This document shows, piece by piece, positions 28,069-36,724 of a stretch of 64,000 nt of DNA (its first letter is position 1; each line of letters starts with the position of its first letter). The DNA is from Peribacillus simplex NBRC 15720 = DSM 1321 (GTDB lineage: Bacteria; Bacillota; Bacilli; Bacillales; DSM-1321). The notes beneath the pieces were generated by a model. That model was given only the letters and a program-made list of their open reading frames with translations. It did no database searches and was not told where the DNA came from. Where the stretch lies: contig NZ_CP017704.1 of the NCBI RefSeq assembly GCF_002243645.1, forward strand, positions 1-64,000, given 5' to 3'. Both the position numbers and the translations under genes were made by a program.

Positions 28069-28092
28069 AATTGTGTATTAGAATTAATTCAG

Positions 28093-28257
28093 TTATATTT
28101 TTCTGCGCATTACCTTTACTATTAGTGCGAATAAAACTATACCAGTTAAAGAACCCACAGCATATGACCAAGAGAAGTAGTTAAAGGGAAAATAAACCAT
28201 TATCATAACGGCAAAATATCCTGCTGAAAAAACTATTATATATTTTTTCAATTCCAT
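28093..28257 (-). CDS. Small two-helix membrane protein (54 aa)
   Basis: ATG 28257, with GGAG nine bases upstream, reads MELKKYIIVFSAGYFAVMIM, a short FPFNYFSWSYAVGSL linker, a second hydrophobic helix (TGIVLFALIVKV) and a basic end MRRKI. The family is unknown. It lies between two repeat units, in the same orientation as the other array genes. Confidence 0.6.
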   Translation of the reverse strand: MELKKYIIVFSAGYFAVMIMVYFPFNYFSWSYAVGSLTGIVLFALIVKVMRRKI

Positions 28258-28312
28258 CTCCTTCATCTCCTAAAATATTACATACATTCTATCATAAAGC
28301 AATTTTTCTTTT

Positions 28313-28445
28313 TCAACAATCCTGCCCCGATAGTTGCATAAGAAAAAGCTGCCTTAAAGACAGCTCTGTTCTTCAGCTAACGCACCCGTTAGTTCATTAA
28401 AAAAATCGATTCTTATTAAAGAATCACGCCCGTTTGCTGAATAAG
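28313..28445 (-). repeat. Cassette-type repeat, double unit
   Basis: A standard unit (TCAACAATCCTGCCCCGATA to CGCACCCGTTAGTTCATTAA) is followed at once by the alternative hairpin variant ATCGATTCTT/AAGAATCA and GCCCGTTTGCTGAATAAG. Two units back to back without a gene. Confidence 0.85.
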
Positions 28446-28456
28446 ATTTTTCTATC

Positions 28457-29040
28457 TTATTCTAAAAGACTTGCCACTGAATCTGTGTACGCTTCTACCC
28501 ATTTAGAAAATGGAAGTTCGTTATCCCAAGTGACCATATTCATTGCTTTTGCACAACCCCAATCTAAAACCCGTTGATGAAGCATATGTACTTTAATACG
28601 TTTTTTTAAATCCTCTTTTTCTTCTAATTCACGACAATACACATTGACTAAATGCTTTGCAATTTTACGTTCATTGTTATCTAAATAATATGTAATCATC
28701 TTTATTAGATCTGAAATAGGGTCTGCAAAATAAGAATTCGTAAAATCAAATACACCACTTATTTCCCATCCACTGTCCCCTAAATATATCAAGAAGTTCC
28801 CAGGCTTAAAATCACCCATTACAAAAGTTGAAGAGGATAAATTATCAAGTGCCTCTTTGGATTCGTCCAATAAAGTTCCTACCCATTCAAAATCCTTTTC
28901 CGTTATTTCTGAATATTTTTTTGCATCTTCCAACCAAAACTTTATTCTATTGAAAAGCCATTGAGTATAGGTATCCTTAAAGGGAATAATGTCGAATTTT
29001 TCGGTATTAAGTTCACCAAATTCGTTTACTTTCCAAATTA
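28457..29040 (-). pseudogene. Aminoglycoside-phosphotransferase-like protein, C-terminal fragment
   Basis: C-lobe of an APH/choline-kinase-fold phosphotransferase: FVMGDFKPGNFLIYLGD holds a G-D-x-K-P-x-N variant of the catalytic HGDLHPGN loop, and VFDFTNSYFADPISDLIKMI matches the Mg-binding IDFxxxxxGDPxxDL motif. The open frame extends upstream to about 29040 (KDTYTQWLFNRIKFWLED) but has no start codon or N-lobe. Similarity begins exactly where the upstream repeat unit (29050) ends, so the 5' part was removed at or by the repeat. As written it cannot make a working kinase. Confidence 0.7.
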
Positions 29041-29049
29041 CATTTCTTC

Positions 29050-29140
29050 ATGAACTATCCTGCCCCGATAGTTGCATAAACAAAAAGCTGCATTAAAGAA
29101 AGCTCTGATCTTCAGCTAACGCATCCGTTAGTTCTATAAG
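29050..29140 (-). repeat. Cassette-type repeat
   Basis: TGAACTATCCTGCCCCGATA, GTTGCATAAACAAAAAGC, hairpin CTGCATTAAAGAAAGC, CTTCAGCTAACGCATCCGTT-AGTTCTATAAG. It lies between the phosphotransferase fragment and the DinB gene. Confidence 0.9.
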
Positions 29141-29190
29141 GGGTAGCTTCAGGAAAATACGGATACAATGTTAAGGAAATTCCGATATTA

Positions 29191-29238
29191 AAAAGCCCAA
29201 TTTCTCAGCATTAAAATTGAGAAATTGGGCTTTTTTCG
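29191..29238. terminator. Strong terminator hairpin
   Basis: AAAAAGCCCAATTTCTCA pairs with TGAGAAATTGGGCTTTTT. It has T runs on both sides and lies 190 bases downstream of the DinB gene stop. 29141-29424 otherwise has no gene. Confidence 0.75.
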
Positions 29239-29424
29239 TTACTCCATTAAAGCGCCCTTTAACGGAACAATTCTATTCGTCATTCAACAGTTTCATAATC
29301 AACCTTCGTTGTAAACTGCTTATTGGTTTAACTTGAATTGCACCCTCTCAGCTCTTTAAACTCCCTCAACTGGGCTCCTGCTGATATTCCGAAGGTCAAT
29401 AACTGCTTCAACAATAAAGATAAA

Positions 29425-29958
29425 TTACTTACTTACTTTTAAAAGAAACTGATCGATACGTTCTTTTTGCCGTAAGTGGTGCCGGAAATGCATTTCGATT
29501 AGCTGAAAATATTCCTCTGCATTTAAATATCCCATTCTTCGGTGCTGAACTTTCTGGCGGTCCGGAATGTCAGAGAGCTTTCTCTCTATTTCTTGCATTT
29601 TCTCAATGATTTGAAGCAGTCCTTCCTTTACTTCTTCTTTTCCTGTAGGATTTGGCGGTGTGAAATCCGGTGTATCCGGACCTTTTAACCTGATTGGAGG
29701 AAACGTTCCTTCTTTGAAAATCGATTCGCCTATTTCTGTTTTTTTACCGCCATCGGAAGTGGTGCCATTAGCACATTGCTTAATGGCTTTCAAATGAAGA
29801 TAAAGGGTGCCATTTATTAAATGATTGTACATTTGTCCTAATGACCATTCATCCTCAGAAGGCTTCCTCGTAAACTCATCTAGCGAATATTTACTTAACT
29901 CTTCAATATAGTATGTAGCCACCTGTTCGAATCGCTTAGATATCTCTTTTGTATCCAA
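29425..29958 (-). CDS. DinB-family protein, array gene
   Basis: DinB/YfiT-like four-helix bundle of about 177 aa. Conserved features: WSLGQMYNHLINGTLYLHLK with the first His ligand, and MHFRHHLRQKERIDQFL with the C-terminal His pair, so a metal site is plausible. These enzymes are often bacillithiol-dependent in Bacillaceae. I prefer TTG 29958 because GGGAG lies five bases upstream; a GTG at 29970 lacks a site. Single cassette-like gene between repeats 29050-29140 and 30083-30219, with its own terminator. Confidence 0.8.
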   Translation of the reverse strand: MDTKEISKRFEQVATYYIEELSKYSLDEFTRKPSEDEWSLGQMYNHLINGTLYLHLKAIKQCANGTTSDGGKKTEIGESIFKEGTFPPIRLKGPDTPDFTPPNPTGKEEVKEGLLQIIEKMQEIERKLSDIPDRQKVQHRRMGYLNAEEYFQLIEMHFRHHLRQKERIDQFLLKVSK

Positions 29959-30082
29959 TAGATCTCCCACTTTCTTTATAATTTTCTTTCTCCTTAATGT
30001 TGAGTAGTACGTCCCAATGCTAAACTAAATAACATCTTCTGACATTAACTTCGACTTACTTACAAATAATCCCTTCTCTTTT

Positions 30083-30219
30083 ATTCAAGAAAATGGCCCA
30101 ATTGTTGAATAAAGGTCAAAGAGCAATCTTCAACTATCCTGCCCCGAAAGTTCATTAAGCAAAAAAGCCACCACATGGCAGCTCTGGATCTCAACTAACG
30201 CACCTGTTTGTTCAACAAG
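30083..30219 (-). repeat. Cassette-type repeat, extended form
   Basis: Preceded by the auxiliary module ATGGCCCAATTGTTGAATAA (also at 19291-19310), then TTCAACTATCCTGCCCCGAA, hairpin AAAGCCACCACATGGCAGCT, and TCAACTAACGCACCTGTTTG-TTCAACAAG. Confidence 0.85.
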
Positions 30220-30228
30220 AATATCAAA

Positions 30229-30663
30229 TTACAAAAATTCATAGTAATTATCTAATAATTCTTCGCTACCTTTTTCTGCTTCTTTCTCATCCATTTCCTT
30301 ATCTTCTAGCCATTGTTGATAATGGATTATCTCATGAGCCATGCTACGTAAAATTGCCCATAAAGCATCATTTTTTCCTCTTTCTGAAACTAATTCTTCA
30401 TAATCTCCTGTTGCAATTCTTATGTAAGGTTCAACAGTTTTATCATAAGGTGCAAAAAAAGTAGCACTTGCCAGTTCTTTTGTATCTCTGGTTTTAAGTT
30501 GATAATCCGTTTTTAGATATACAACAACTCTTATAGGAAATTCCATATATGTACGTAACCAAACCGCAAAGCTTAAACAAGCTCGTTTTACTGATGGATT
30601 TACATCCTTTTCACACCTGACTCTTAATCCTGAGCGCAGATATTGCACATCACTTGTGGTCAT
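30229..30663 (-). CDS. Putative zinc-metallopeptidase-like protein with HEIIH motif
   Basis: 144 aa, not assigned to a family I know. The C-terminal part has SMAHEIIHYQQWLEDKEMDE followed about 12 residues later by KGSEELLDNYYEFL, fitting an HExxH zincin helix with a downstream acidic ligand helix. The N-terminal half (VKRACLSFAVWLRTYMEFP) is followed by two strands. Activity is inferred from the motif only. ATG 30663 has AAAGGTGATT upstream. Cassette-like position between two repeat units. Confidence 0.65.
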   Translation of the reverse strand: MTTSDVQYLRSGLRVRCEKDVNPSVKRACLSFAVWLRTYMEFPIRVVVYLKTDYQLKTRDTKELASATFFAPYDKTVEPYIRIATGDYEELVSERGKNDALWAILRSMAHEIIHYQQWLEDKEMDEKEAEKGSEELLDNYYEFL

Positions 30664-30725
30664 ACCTAATCACCTTTAGTTTCATTTTATTGCATAATTC
30701 ACTATCTTACCGAAATTTCCTTCTC

Positions 30726-30813
30726 CCACTAACCTGCCCCGTTAGTGCCATAAGAAAAAGCTGCCTTAAAGACAGCTCCGATCTTCAGCTAACGCACCCG
30801 TTAGTTCAAGAAC
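30726..30813 (-). repeat. Cassette-type repeat
   Basis: CACTAACCTGCCCCGTTAGT, GCCATAAGAAAAAGC, TGCCTTAAAGACAGC, CTTCAGCTAACGCACCCGTT-AGTTCAAGAAC. A near-consensus unit that truncates the recombinase reading frame. Confidence 0.92.
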
Positions 30814-30823
30814 AAAAAATTAG

Positions 30824-31018
30824 TCAGCACTTAGATGTTTGTTCTAAGTATGTAAAGTAAAATTTCAAAGCTGTACAGTAAGTCTTTAAAGTATTGCTGC
30901 TACTTTCCTTGTTATGGAGGTATTTCATATACTTTGCAACAGAATCAAAAGGCAACCCATTTGTATCCAGTAGAAGAAAAGCTTTTCTATTGTCAACAGA
31001 TATCTCTTCCACTCTCAT
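30824..31018 (-). pseudogene. Tyrosine recombinase, N-terminal stub at array head
   Basis: 64 codons from ATG 31018 (GGGAGG seven bases upstream): FLLLDTNGLPFDSVAKYMKY, LHNKESSSNTLKTYCTALKF, YFTYLEQ. This is the SAM-like core-binding N-domain of phage-integrase/Tn554-TnpA-like tyrosine recombinases (pattern KYLKYL...S.NTLKTYC..LKLYFEFL). The catalytic domain with R-H-R-Y is missing: the frame stops a few codons before the repeat unit 30726-30813. It is the first gene of the array in its transcription direction. Confidence 0.65.
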
Positions 31019-31084
31019 GTGAACAACCTCCCATTAATTATTATCTTTAATAGTATTTCTACCTATATTCACTACCATTATTGT

Positions 31085-31160
31085 TGTTTTTAAGGTCCTC
31101 GAACCTAACGGTTCTGCGGAGTGCTATCCTCGCACCGAGACTATGTCCCTCAACAACAAA
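31085..31160 (-). other. GC-rich structured segment upstream of the recombinase stub
   Basis: In a 30 percent GC setting this stretch is about half G+C and, on the minus strand, can form GTGC...GCAC and GAACC-GTTA-GGTTC hairpins followed by GGTTCGAGGACC. It lies about 70-140 bases before the recombinase start, so it could be a leader RNA or a recombinase site. No family recognised; 31161-31331 is otherwise empty. Confidence 0.35.
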
Positions 31161-31331
31161 ACAAATGTTCTAATATGCATTTCCATATTAAACCTTTTAA
31201 ACCATATTTTCAATCATTATTTATTTAATCAATTATGTAATAAAAAAAGGATAATTAGTCCTCATAATAGACTAACTATCCTATGAATTATTATCTTAAT
31301 TTAAACTTATCCCTGTCTCTCTTTCGATTAA

Positions 31332-33050
31332 TCAATCATGAAAATTCGTTCCATCTGTCACCTCTTTAACAATGCCAGCATTTATGACAAAGTCACCGAA
31401 ATGCTCTCCTTGCTGTCTTTCTTTCGCATAACGGGAAAGAAGTACACGCAGCTCTTTTAATATCTCTTCTTCACCGATGTTTTCACGGTACATTTTGCTT
31501 AATCGGCTTCCGTCGAATGCAGCACCGAGATACATGTTATATTTGCCAGGTGCCTTACCGATAAAACCAATTTCCCCGAGTGCATGTCGGGCACATCCAT
31601 TCGGACAACCGGTCATGCGAATCGTGATTTCTTCGTTCCTCAGCCCGTTTTCATCAACGATGGTCTCGACTTTATCAAGCAGAACCGGCAAATAACGCTC
31701 TGCTTCGGCCATTGCCAACCCGCATGTTGGAAGCGACACGCATGCAATCGAGCTGCGTCGGAGCGCCGAATGATGTGCACCATCCGTCAAACCGTATGTT
31801 TCAAGCAATTCTATGATCTTTTTCTTTTTCTGACTTGACACATCTGCAATGATCAGATTTTGATTGGCCGTCAAACGGAAATCACCCGTATGGATTTTTG
31901 CGATTTCGCGCAAACCGGTCATAAGCTTGTAGTCATTGATATCGGCAATTCGGCCACCCTCGACAAATAGTGTAAAATGCCATTTTCCTTGCATGCCTTT
32001 TACCCATCCATAACGGTCACCATTATTATCAAAATGATAAGTTCTCGCTTCCTCTAGCTTCCATCCTAAACGATTTTCCAGTTCAGCCTTTACAGGTTCG
32101 AGCCCAAGCCTGTCAACCGTATACTTGAACCGTGCATTTTTCCGTACGGATCGGTTTCCGTAATCCCGCTGAATCGTAATGACTTTTTCAGCCACATCCA
32201 GTATTTTGTCTGGCTGGCAAAAGCCGATTACCTTAGCTAGTTGGGGATATGTCGCCTTGTCACCGTGGGTCATTCCCATACCGCCGCCGATCGCCACATT
32301 AAATCCAACGAGTTTTCCATTTTCAACAATTGCTATGAAGCCAAGATCTTGGGAGTAAACATCAATGTCATTGGATGGAGGGACGGCAATGCCTATTTTA
32401 AATTTCCTTGGCAAATAAAGCTTTCCGTACATTGGTTCGACTTCCTCCACTTCAGGAGTACCAACCACTTTTTCTTCATCCAGCCAGATTTCATGATACG
32501 CCCTTGTACGCGGCAATAGATAATCACTCAATTTTTTCGACCATTCATATACTTCGGAATGGATTTCGGATTGAAATGGAATCGAATTGCACATTACATT
32601 CCGGTTTACATCTCCGCATGCAGCGATTGTATCAAGCATGGAAGCATGGATTTCCTGAATGGTTTTTTTCATATTCCATTTTAAAATACCATGCATTTGA
32701 AACGTCTGCCTTGTTGTCAATTTTAAGGTTCCGTTACCGTATTTCTGAGCAAGGTGATCCATAACAAGCCATTGAGATGGCTGGGCAACCCCGCCTGCCA
32801 TACGGACACGCAACATAAATTGATAAGCAGGCTCCAGTTTTTGTTTTTGACGCTCATTGCGTAGATCTCGATCATCCTGCAAATAGCTGCCGTGATGTTT
32901 CATTAGTCGATTGTCATCATCCGGAATACCGGCGCTGATCCGTTCCTGCATCACTTCTCCAAGTGTACCTCGCAAATAATCGCTTTTTTCTTTAATTTGC
33001 TCAACATCACTAGGCGCGCCTTCTGGTGCTTTCAATAGTGGGTTCACCAT
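31332..33050 (-). CDS. cysI: Assimilatory sulfite reductase [NADPH], hemoprotein beta subunit
   Basis: Reduces sulfite to sulfide for cysteine synthesis, in the cytosol with CysJ. 572 aa, the usual length. Two ferredoxin-like half-domain pairs; siroheme/4Fe-4S ligands in [19 protein letters not shown] and [18 protein letters not shown] (C-x5-C and C-x3-C). Siroheme-binding arginines are in [19 protein letters not shown] and [21 protein letters not shown] 33050 has AAGGAG seven bases upstream. It follows cysJ by 26 bases in one operon and lies next to a divergent cysL-like activator, as in B. subtilis cysJI. Confidence 0.95.
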   Translation of the reverse strand: MVNPLLKAPEGAPSDVEQIKEKSDYLRGTLGEVMQERISAGIPDDDNRLMKHHGSYLQDDRDLRNERQKQKLEPAYQFMLRVRMAGGVAQPSQWLVMDHLAQKYGNGTLKLTTRQTFQMHGILKWNMKKTIQEIHASMLDTIAACGDVNRNVMCNSIPFQSEIHSEVYEWSKKLSDYLLPRTRAYHEIWLDEEKVVGTPEVEEVEPMYGKLYLPRKFKIGIAVPPSNDIDVYSQDLGFIAIVENGKLVGFNVAIGGGMGMTHGDKATYPQLAKVIGFCQPDKILDVAEKVITIQRDYGNRSVRKNARFKYTVDRLGLEPVKAELENRLGWKLEEARTYHFDNNGDRYGWVKGMQGKWHFTLFVEGGRIADINDYKLMTGLREIAKIHTGDFRLTANQNLIIADVSSQKKKKIIELLETYGLTDGAHHSALRRSSIACVSLPTCGLAMAEAERYLPVLLDKVETIVDENGLRNEEITIRMTGCPNGCARHALGEIGFIGKAPGKYNMYLGAAFDGSRLSKMYRENIGEEEILKELRVLLSRYAKERQQGEHFGDFVINAGIVKEVTDGTNFHD

Positions 33051-33076
33051 GTTGTTATCTCCTTTTCATCCAAATT

Positions 33077-34891
33077 TTAGTACACATCACGTTGATAGCG
33101 TTTATTCTGTTGCATTTCTTCAAGATAAGCTTGAGCATCAGCATGGCTCATATTGCCTTCTTTTTCAATGATCTCAATAAGCGTATTATGGACGTCATGT
33201 GCCATGTTTTTCTCGTCACCGCAAATGTATAGAGCTGCCCCTTCTTGAAGCCATCCGTATAATTCCCCGCTGTGCTCGCGCATCCGGTTTTGAACATACA
33301 CTTTTTCATCAGTATCACGTGAAAAGGCAACATCCATTTTCGTAAGTACACCTGTTTTCAACCACTTTTGCAATTCAGTCTGATAAAGGAAATCCGTAAC
33401 GAAATGCTGATCGCCGAAAAAGAGCCACGTTTTCCCTTTTGCATTCGATTCTTCGCGATCCTGGATAAAGGATCTAAACGGAGCAATGCCCGTTCCCGGT
33501 CCAACCATGATAATTGGAGTGTTTGGGTTCTTCGGCTGCTTGAAGTTCTGGTTATGCTGAATGTAAACGGGCAACAAGTCCCCTGGCTGTAATCTGTCCG
33601 CACATAAAATGGAGCAGACACCATTTCTTTCTCGACCGTGACTTTCATACCGGACAGCTCCGATTGTCAAATGCACTTCATCCGGATATGCGGATAAGCT
33701 ACTCGCAATCGAATATAAACGGGCTGGCATTTTCCGGAGTATTGATACGAACTCTTGCGCCGAATCACCCCATGAACCAAAATCAAGGACAAAATCAAGC
33801 AAATCGCGGCCTTCACGATATTCTTTTAATTTTTCTTCATTACCAGGCACTAAAAGCTCCTTTAAATCCTCGTTACCTGAAAGCTGGGCCGCTTGTTCAA
33901 TGAGCGATTTTGTCAAAACCGTAATTTCAAAATCGGAGATGAGCGATTCCCTAAGCTGACGAAGTTCTCCTTGCTTATTGACCTTCACGGTTTCTTCAGG
34001 GTCCCAATTGAGTTCCATAAGAAGCATATCAACTAAATCCGAATCGTTTTTCGGATAAATTCCAAGGCTGTCACCAGGTTCGAATGAAAGACCTGAACCC
34101 TCAAGAGATAACTCAAGATGATGTGTCTCTTTATTGGAGCCACGGCCGTTCAAATTTATATTTTCCAGCACTTCCGCTTTAAACGGATTTGTTCTCGAAT
34201 ACGTTTGTTCACCTACTGAAGCTATCGCTGCGGGAACTGCAGCAACAGAACTGCCTTGCCCTTCACTTAAACTAGAAATGACTCCTTCCAGCCATTCTCC
34301 AGCAGGCTCATCATAATCAAGGTCACAGTCCATTCTCGGAAATAACCGTGTCCCACCAAGTTCCTCCAAGCGTTTATCGAATTGTTTTCCCGTTTCACAG
34401 AAAAACTCATATGAACTGTCCCCAAGCGCCAATACCGAAAAGCAGAGACCTTCAAGGCTTGGTGCCCTCCTGCCATGAAGGTATTCATGGAAAGACAATG
34501 TATTATCCGGCGGATCACCTTCTCCATGCGTGCTAACGGCAATCAGAAGATTTTCGATTTTTTTCAAATTGTTGACTTTAAAGTCACTCATGGATGAAAT
34601 GGTAACCTGAAAGCCATTCCCCTCAAGCTTACTCGCTGCATTTTCTGCCAGCCCTTGAGCATTGCCCGTCTGTGAACCATAAAGAATGGTCACCTCTTTT
34701 GATATTGTCTTTCCGCCGCTTTGAGCTTCCAACACCGGGGCGTCGGCTGAACTCACATTCGAAACTGACAAAGATGCAGTCAGATAACCGCTCAACCAAA
34801 TTTTTTGTGTTTCTGTCAAGCTAGGCAGTAGGCTGTTAAGGAGCTCTGCCTGCTCTTGATTAAAGGGACTGTTACTTACCTGAAGTTGCAC
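33077..34891 (-). CDS. cysJ: Assimilatory sulfite reductase [NADPH], flavoprotein alpha subunit
   Basis: Passes electrons from NADPH through FAD and FMN to CysI. Order: short N-terminal linker, flavodoxin domain (VTILYGSQTGNAQGLAE, STHGEGDPPDN, LALGDSSYEFFCETGKQFD), FAD-binding domain (RLYSIASS, GVCSILCADRL), NADP-binding domain (IIMVGPGTGIAPFRSFIQDR, YICGDEKNMAHDV, C-terminal aromatic YQRDVY). I use GTG 34891 (VQLQVSNSPFNQEQAELL) since GAGGTGG lies five bases upstream and the B. subtilis protein starts in the same way; a GTG at 34900 is in frame but lies inside that site. Confidence 0.93.
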   Translation of the reverse strand: MQLQVSNSPFNQEQAELLNSLLPSLTETQKIWLSGYLTASLSVSNVSSADAPVLEAQSGGKTISKEVTILYGSQTGNAQGLAENAASKLEGNGFQVTISSMSDFKVNNLKKIENLLIAVSTHGEGDPPDNTLSFHEYLHGRRAPSLEGLCFSVLALGDSSYEFFCETGKQFDKRLEELGGTRLFPRMDCDLDYDEPAGEWLEGVISSLSEGQGSSVAAVPAAIASVGEQTYSRTNPFKAEVLENINLNGRGSNKETHHLELSLEGSGLSFEPGDSLGIYPKNDSDLVDMLLMELNWDPEETVKVNKQGELRQLRESLISDFEITVLTKSLIEQAAQLSGNEDLKELLVPGNEEKLKEYREGRDLLDFVLDFGSWGDSAQEFVSILRKMPARLYSIASSLSAYPDEVHLTIGAVRYESHGRERNGVCSILCADRLQPGDLLPVYIQHNQNFKQPKNPNTPIIMVGPGTGIAPFRSFIQDREESNAKGKTWLFFGDQHFVTDFLYQTELQKWLKTGVLTKMDVAFSRDTDEKVYVQNRMREHSGELYGWLQEGAALYICGDEKNMAHDVHNTLIEIIEKEGNMSHADAQAYLEEMQQNKRYQRDVY

Positions 34892-35225
34892 GATTTCCAC
34901 CTCACAAAGGGATATTAACTTATCTTAGTTGACTATTATGTATAACGAGTGGGTTTAAACATTTTTCCCATCCATAAATTAATTAACTCGTTTACTCCTA
35001 TAGACCAAGTCGGTTTTAATTGCAAAAAAATTTAAAATACAGTCATATAGGTTCATAGCACGTAACAAATAAAAAAATAAGGTTATAAAGGACAATAGCT
35101 TTCCTCAACCTATACTCTTCCTAAAATAAGTTTCTCATTAAAACTTTACTGGAAGGCACATCATTAGTAAAATATATATAATTTATTGTAACTATTAAGA
35201 ATATTAATAATAAGGAGAAATTTCT
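34892..35225. promoter_or_regulatory. Divergent cysJI / cysL control region
   Basis: 334 bp of AT-rich DNA between the divergent starts. In B. subtilis the equivalent region holds the CysL sites activating cysJI. I do not see a clear LysR box by eye; the cysL side has AAGGAG before ATG 35226. No gene in this gap. Confidence 0.45.
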
Positions 35226-36134
35226 ATGTACTATGATGCTCTAAAAACATTTGTGACCCTTGTGGAAGTCAAGAATTTTACAAAAACAGCAGAAATTCTT
35301 CTAATGTCGCAACCAAGTGTTAGTTTACATATAAAAAAATTAGAAGAAGAGTTCCAGACCAAATTATTTCTCCGTTCTCCTAAATTTCTAAAAGTCACCT
35401 TAACAGGAGAAATTCTTTACGACCGGGCCAAGCAAATGATCACAATCTATGAACAGACCAGACAAGACATTCAAGAACACGATAAGTCCATCAAGGGCGA
35501 ATTAAAGATAGGGGCAAGTTTTACAATAGGAGAGTATATCCTTCCTTCTTTACTCATCGACCTTCAAGAGGACTATCCTGAACTTGAACTTCAAGTCGTA
35601 ATTGGAAACACGGAAGAAATCGTTCAAGCCGTTCGGCTATACAAAGTGGATATTGGTTTAATCGAAGGTCAAACTAATGAAAAGGAGCTTTCTGTTCACC
35701 CATTCATGCAAGATGAGCTATTCATTGTGTCTTCTAACAATCATGAACTCGCTAATAAAGACGAAGTGGAGATTACTGATTTACATGACCAAGCATGGGT
35801 AACCAGGGAAGTTGGATCTGGTACACGTGAATACCTTAACCACGTCATACGTTCAAATGGATTGAAAATTAAATCGATACTTACGATTAGCAGTAATCAA
35901 GGAATTAAAGAAACACTTATAAAAAACGGCGTAGGGCTGGCTCTGCTTTCCCGAAGTGTCATTGAAAGGGATGTACAAAATAAAATCCTTTCTATCATTC
36001 AGGTAAAAAATGAATCTTTTAACAGAACACTTTCGTATGTCTATTCCCCAATCATGAAAGATAAAAAGAATGTCAAGACTTTTATAACTGAATTAAACAA
36101 AAAATGGCCTATGAAAGCAAAGCCTAAAGTATGA
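35226..36134 (+). CDS. cysL: LysR-family activator of sulfite reductase, CysL-like
   Basis: LysR-type regulator of 302 aa. N-terminal winged helix-turn-helix (ALKTFVTLVEVKNFTKTAEI, LLMSQPSVSLHIKKLEEEF, TKLFLRSPKFLKVTLTGE), then a periplasmic-binding-like effector domain (GELKIGASFTIGEYILPSLL, VDIGLIEGQ, REVGSGTREYLNHVI, IKNGVGLALLSRSVI). It is divergent from cysJI, the layout of B. subtilis cysL (ywfK), which activates that operon; the specific name rests on this context. ATG 35226 has AAGGAGAAA upstream. Confidence 0.87.
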   Translation: MYYDALKTFVTLVEVKNFTKTAEILLMSQPSVSLHIKKLEEEFQTKLFLRSPKFLKVTLTGEILYDRAKQMITIYEQTRQDIQEHDKSIKGELKIGASFTIGEYILPSLLIDLQEDYPELELQVVIGNTEEIVQAVRLYKVDIGLIEGQTNEKELSVHPFMQDELFIVSSNNHELANKDEVEITDLHDQAWVTREVGSGTREYLNHVIRSNGLKIKSILTISSNQGIKETLIKNGVGLALLSRSVIERDVQNKILSIIQVKNESFNRTLSYVYSPIMKDKKNVKTFITELNKKWPMKAKPKV

Positions 36135-36362
36135 TCATTGGGGAGGACTATGTTCTAAATTCCATAAGATCGATTATTTGGGGCTTATTTATTTTGGGAA
36201 AGCCCCTTCTTTTGAAACTCTATTATTTCGCTAGGAAAGGTCTAACACATTAATTTATAAACAATTGGGTATACGAATAAATAGAGGATTCTTCATAGAT
36301 TGATTTTTGTTTTCCTTTTATAGATAAAAAATAATATCAATTTTTGTATGGGAGCGGTTTTT

Positions 36363-36677
36363 ATGAATATTGAGATTAAAGAAGCAGCGATTGAACAACT
36401 AAAAAAAGTGGATTATAAAGAGAATGAAGGTGTTCGTATCGAAGCCATTTATGTTGGAAGCTGTTCGATTTATGTGGAACACGAATTGAAAATTGATAAT
36501 AAGAACGAAGATGATGAGAGATTCATAATTGATGGGGTCCCCATATTAATATCACGTGAGTCTAAAAAGCATCTTCCGGATAAAGTCTTTCTAAACTACA
36601 GTGATGGACTTGGATACAAATTATATTCAGACGAAGAAACATTGAGATATAATCTCCAGTTGAATAGAGTGAATTAA
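36363..36677 (+). CDS. IscA/HesB-like iron-sulfur biosynthesis family protein (YneR-like)
   Basis: 104-aa protein: MNIEIKEAAIEQLKKVDYKE, GVRIEAIYVGSCSIYVEHEL, FIIDGVPILISRESKKHLPD, FLNYSDGLGYKLYSDEETL. This fits the HesB-like beta fold of the Bacillus YneR group, which lacks the three IscA cysteines; only one Cys is seen (GSCS), so cluster assembly is not assured. ATG 36363 has GGGAG eight bases upstream; the longer frame from 36348 contains that site. Stands alone with its own terminator. Confidence 0.8.
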   Translation: MNIEIKEAAIEQLKKVDYKENEGVRIEAIYVGSCSIYVEHELKIDNKNEDDERFIIDGVPILISRESKKHLPDKVFLNYSDGLGYKLYSDEETLRYNLQLNRVN

Positions 36678-36692
36678 AAAAATGAACATAGT

Positions 36693-36724
36693 AAAAAGCC
36701 CTTCTGTTTCAGTTGGGCTTTTTG
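36693..36724 (+). terminator. Rho-independent terminator
   Basis: AAAAAGCCC pairs with GGGCTTTTT across TTCTGTTTCAGTT-type loop, 15 bases after the IscA-like stop. Between here and 37000 no gene is visible. Confidence 0.85.

Larger units (their letters stand above)
26891..31018 (-). other. Cassette-like array 1: small genes separated by palindromic repeats
   Basis: Seven minus-strand genes or fragments (DUF4304-like, unknown 144 aa, 54-aa membrane protein, phosphotransferase fragment, DinB, HEIIH protein, recombinase stub), each with one repeat unit 3' of it in constant orientation: 26891-26970, 27401-27478, 27971-28068, 28313-28445, 29050-29140, 30083-30219, 30726-30813. In gene sense each unit has a core AACTAAC-GGGTGC-GTTAGCT right after the stop codon, a hairpin, and a second core AACTAAC-GGGGCAG-GTTAGTT. 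The genes are unrelated in sequence. The layout resembles an integron cassette array; no intact recombinase is present. Confidence 0.55.

Noticed and set aside
26891-31018. Array as a classical class 1-type integron
   Set aside because: No intI gene, and the repeat arms (GTTAGCT, GTTAGTT) break the GTTRRRY consensus at position 6. I keep only the term integron-like.
31085-31160. S-box (SAM) or other sulfur riboswitch because of the nearby cys genes
   Set aside because: It lies downstream of cysI, 3.7 kb from the cysJ start, and lacks the S-box core; orientation fits the recombinase stub instead.
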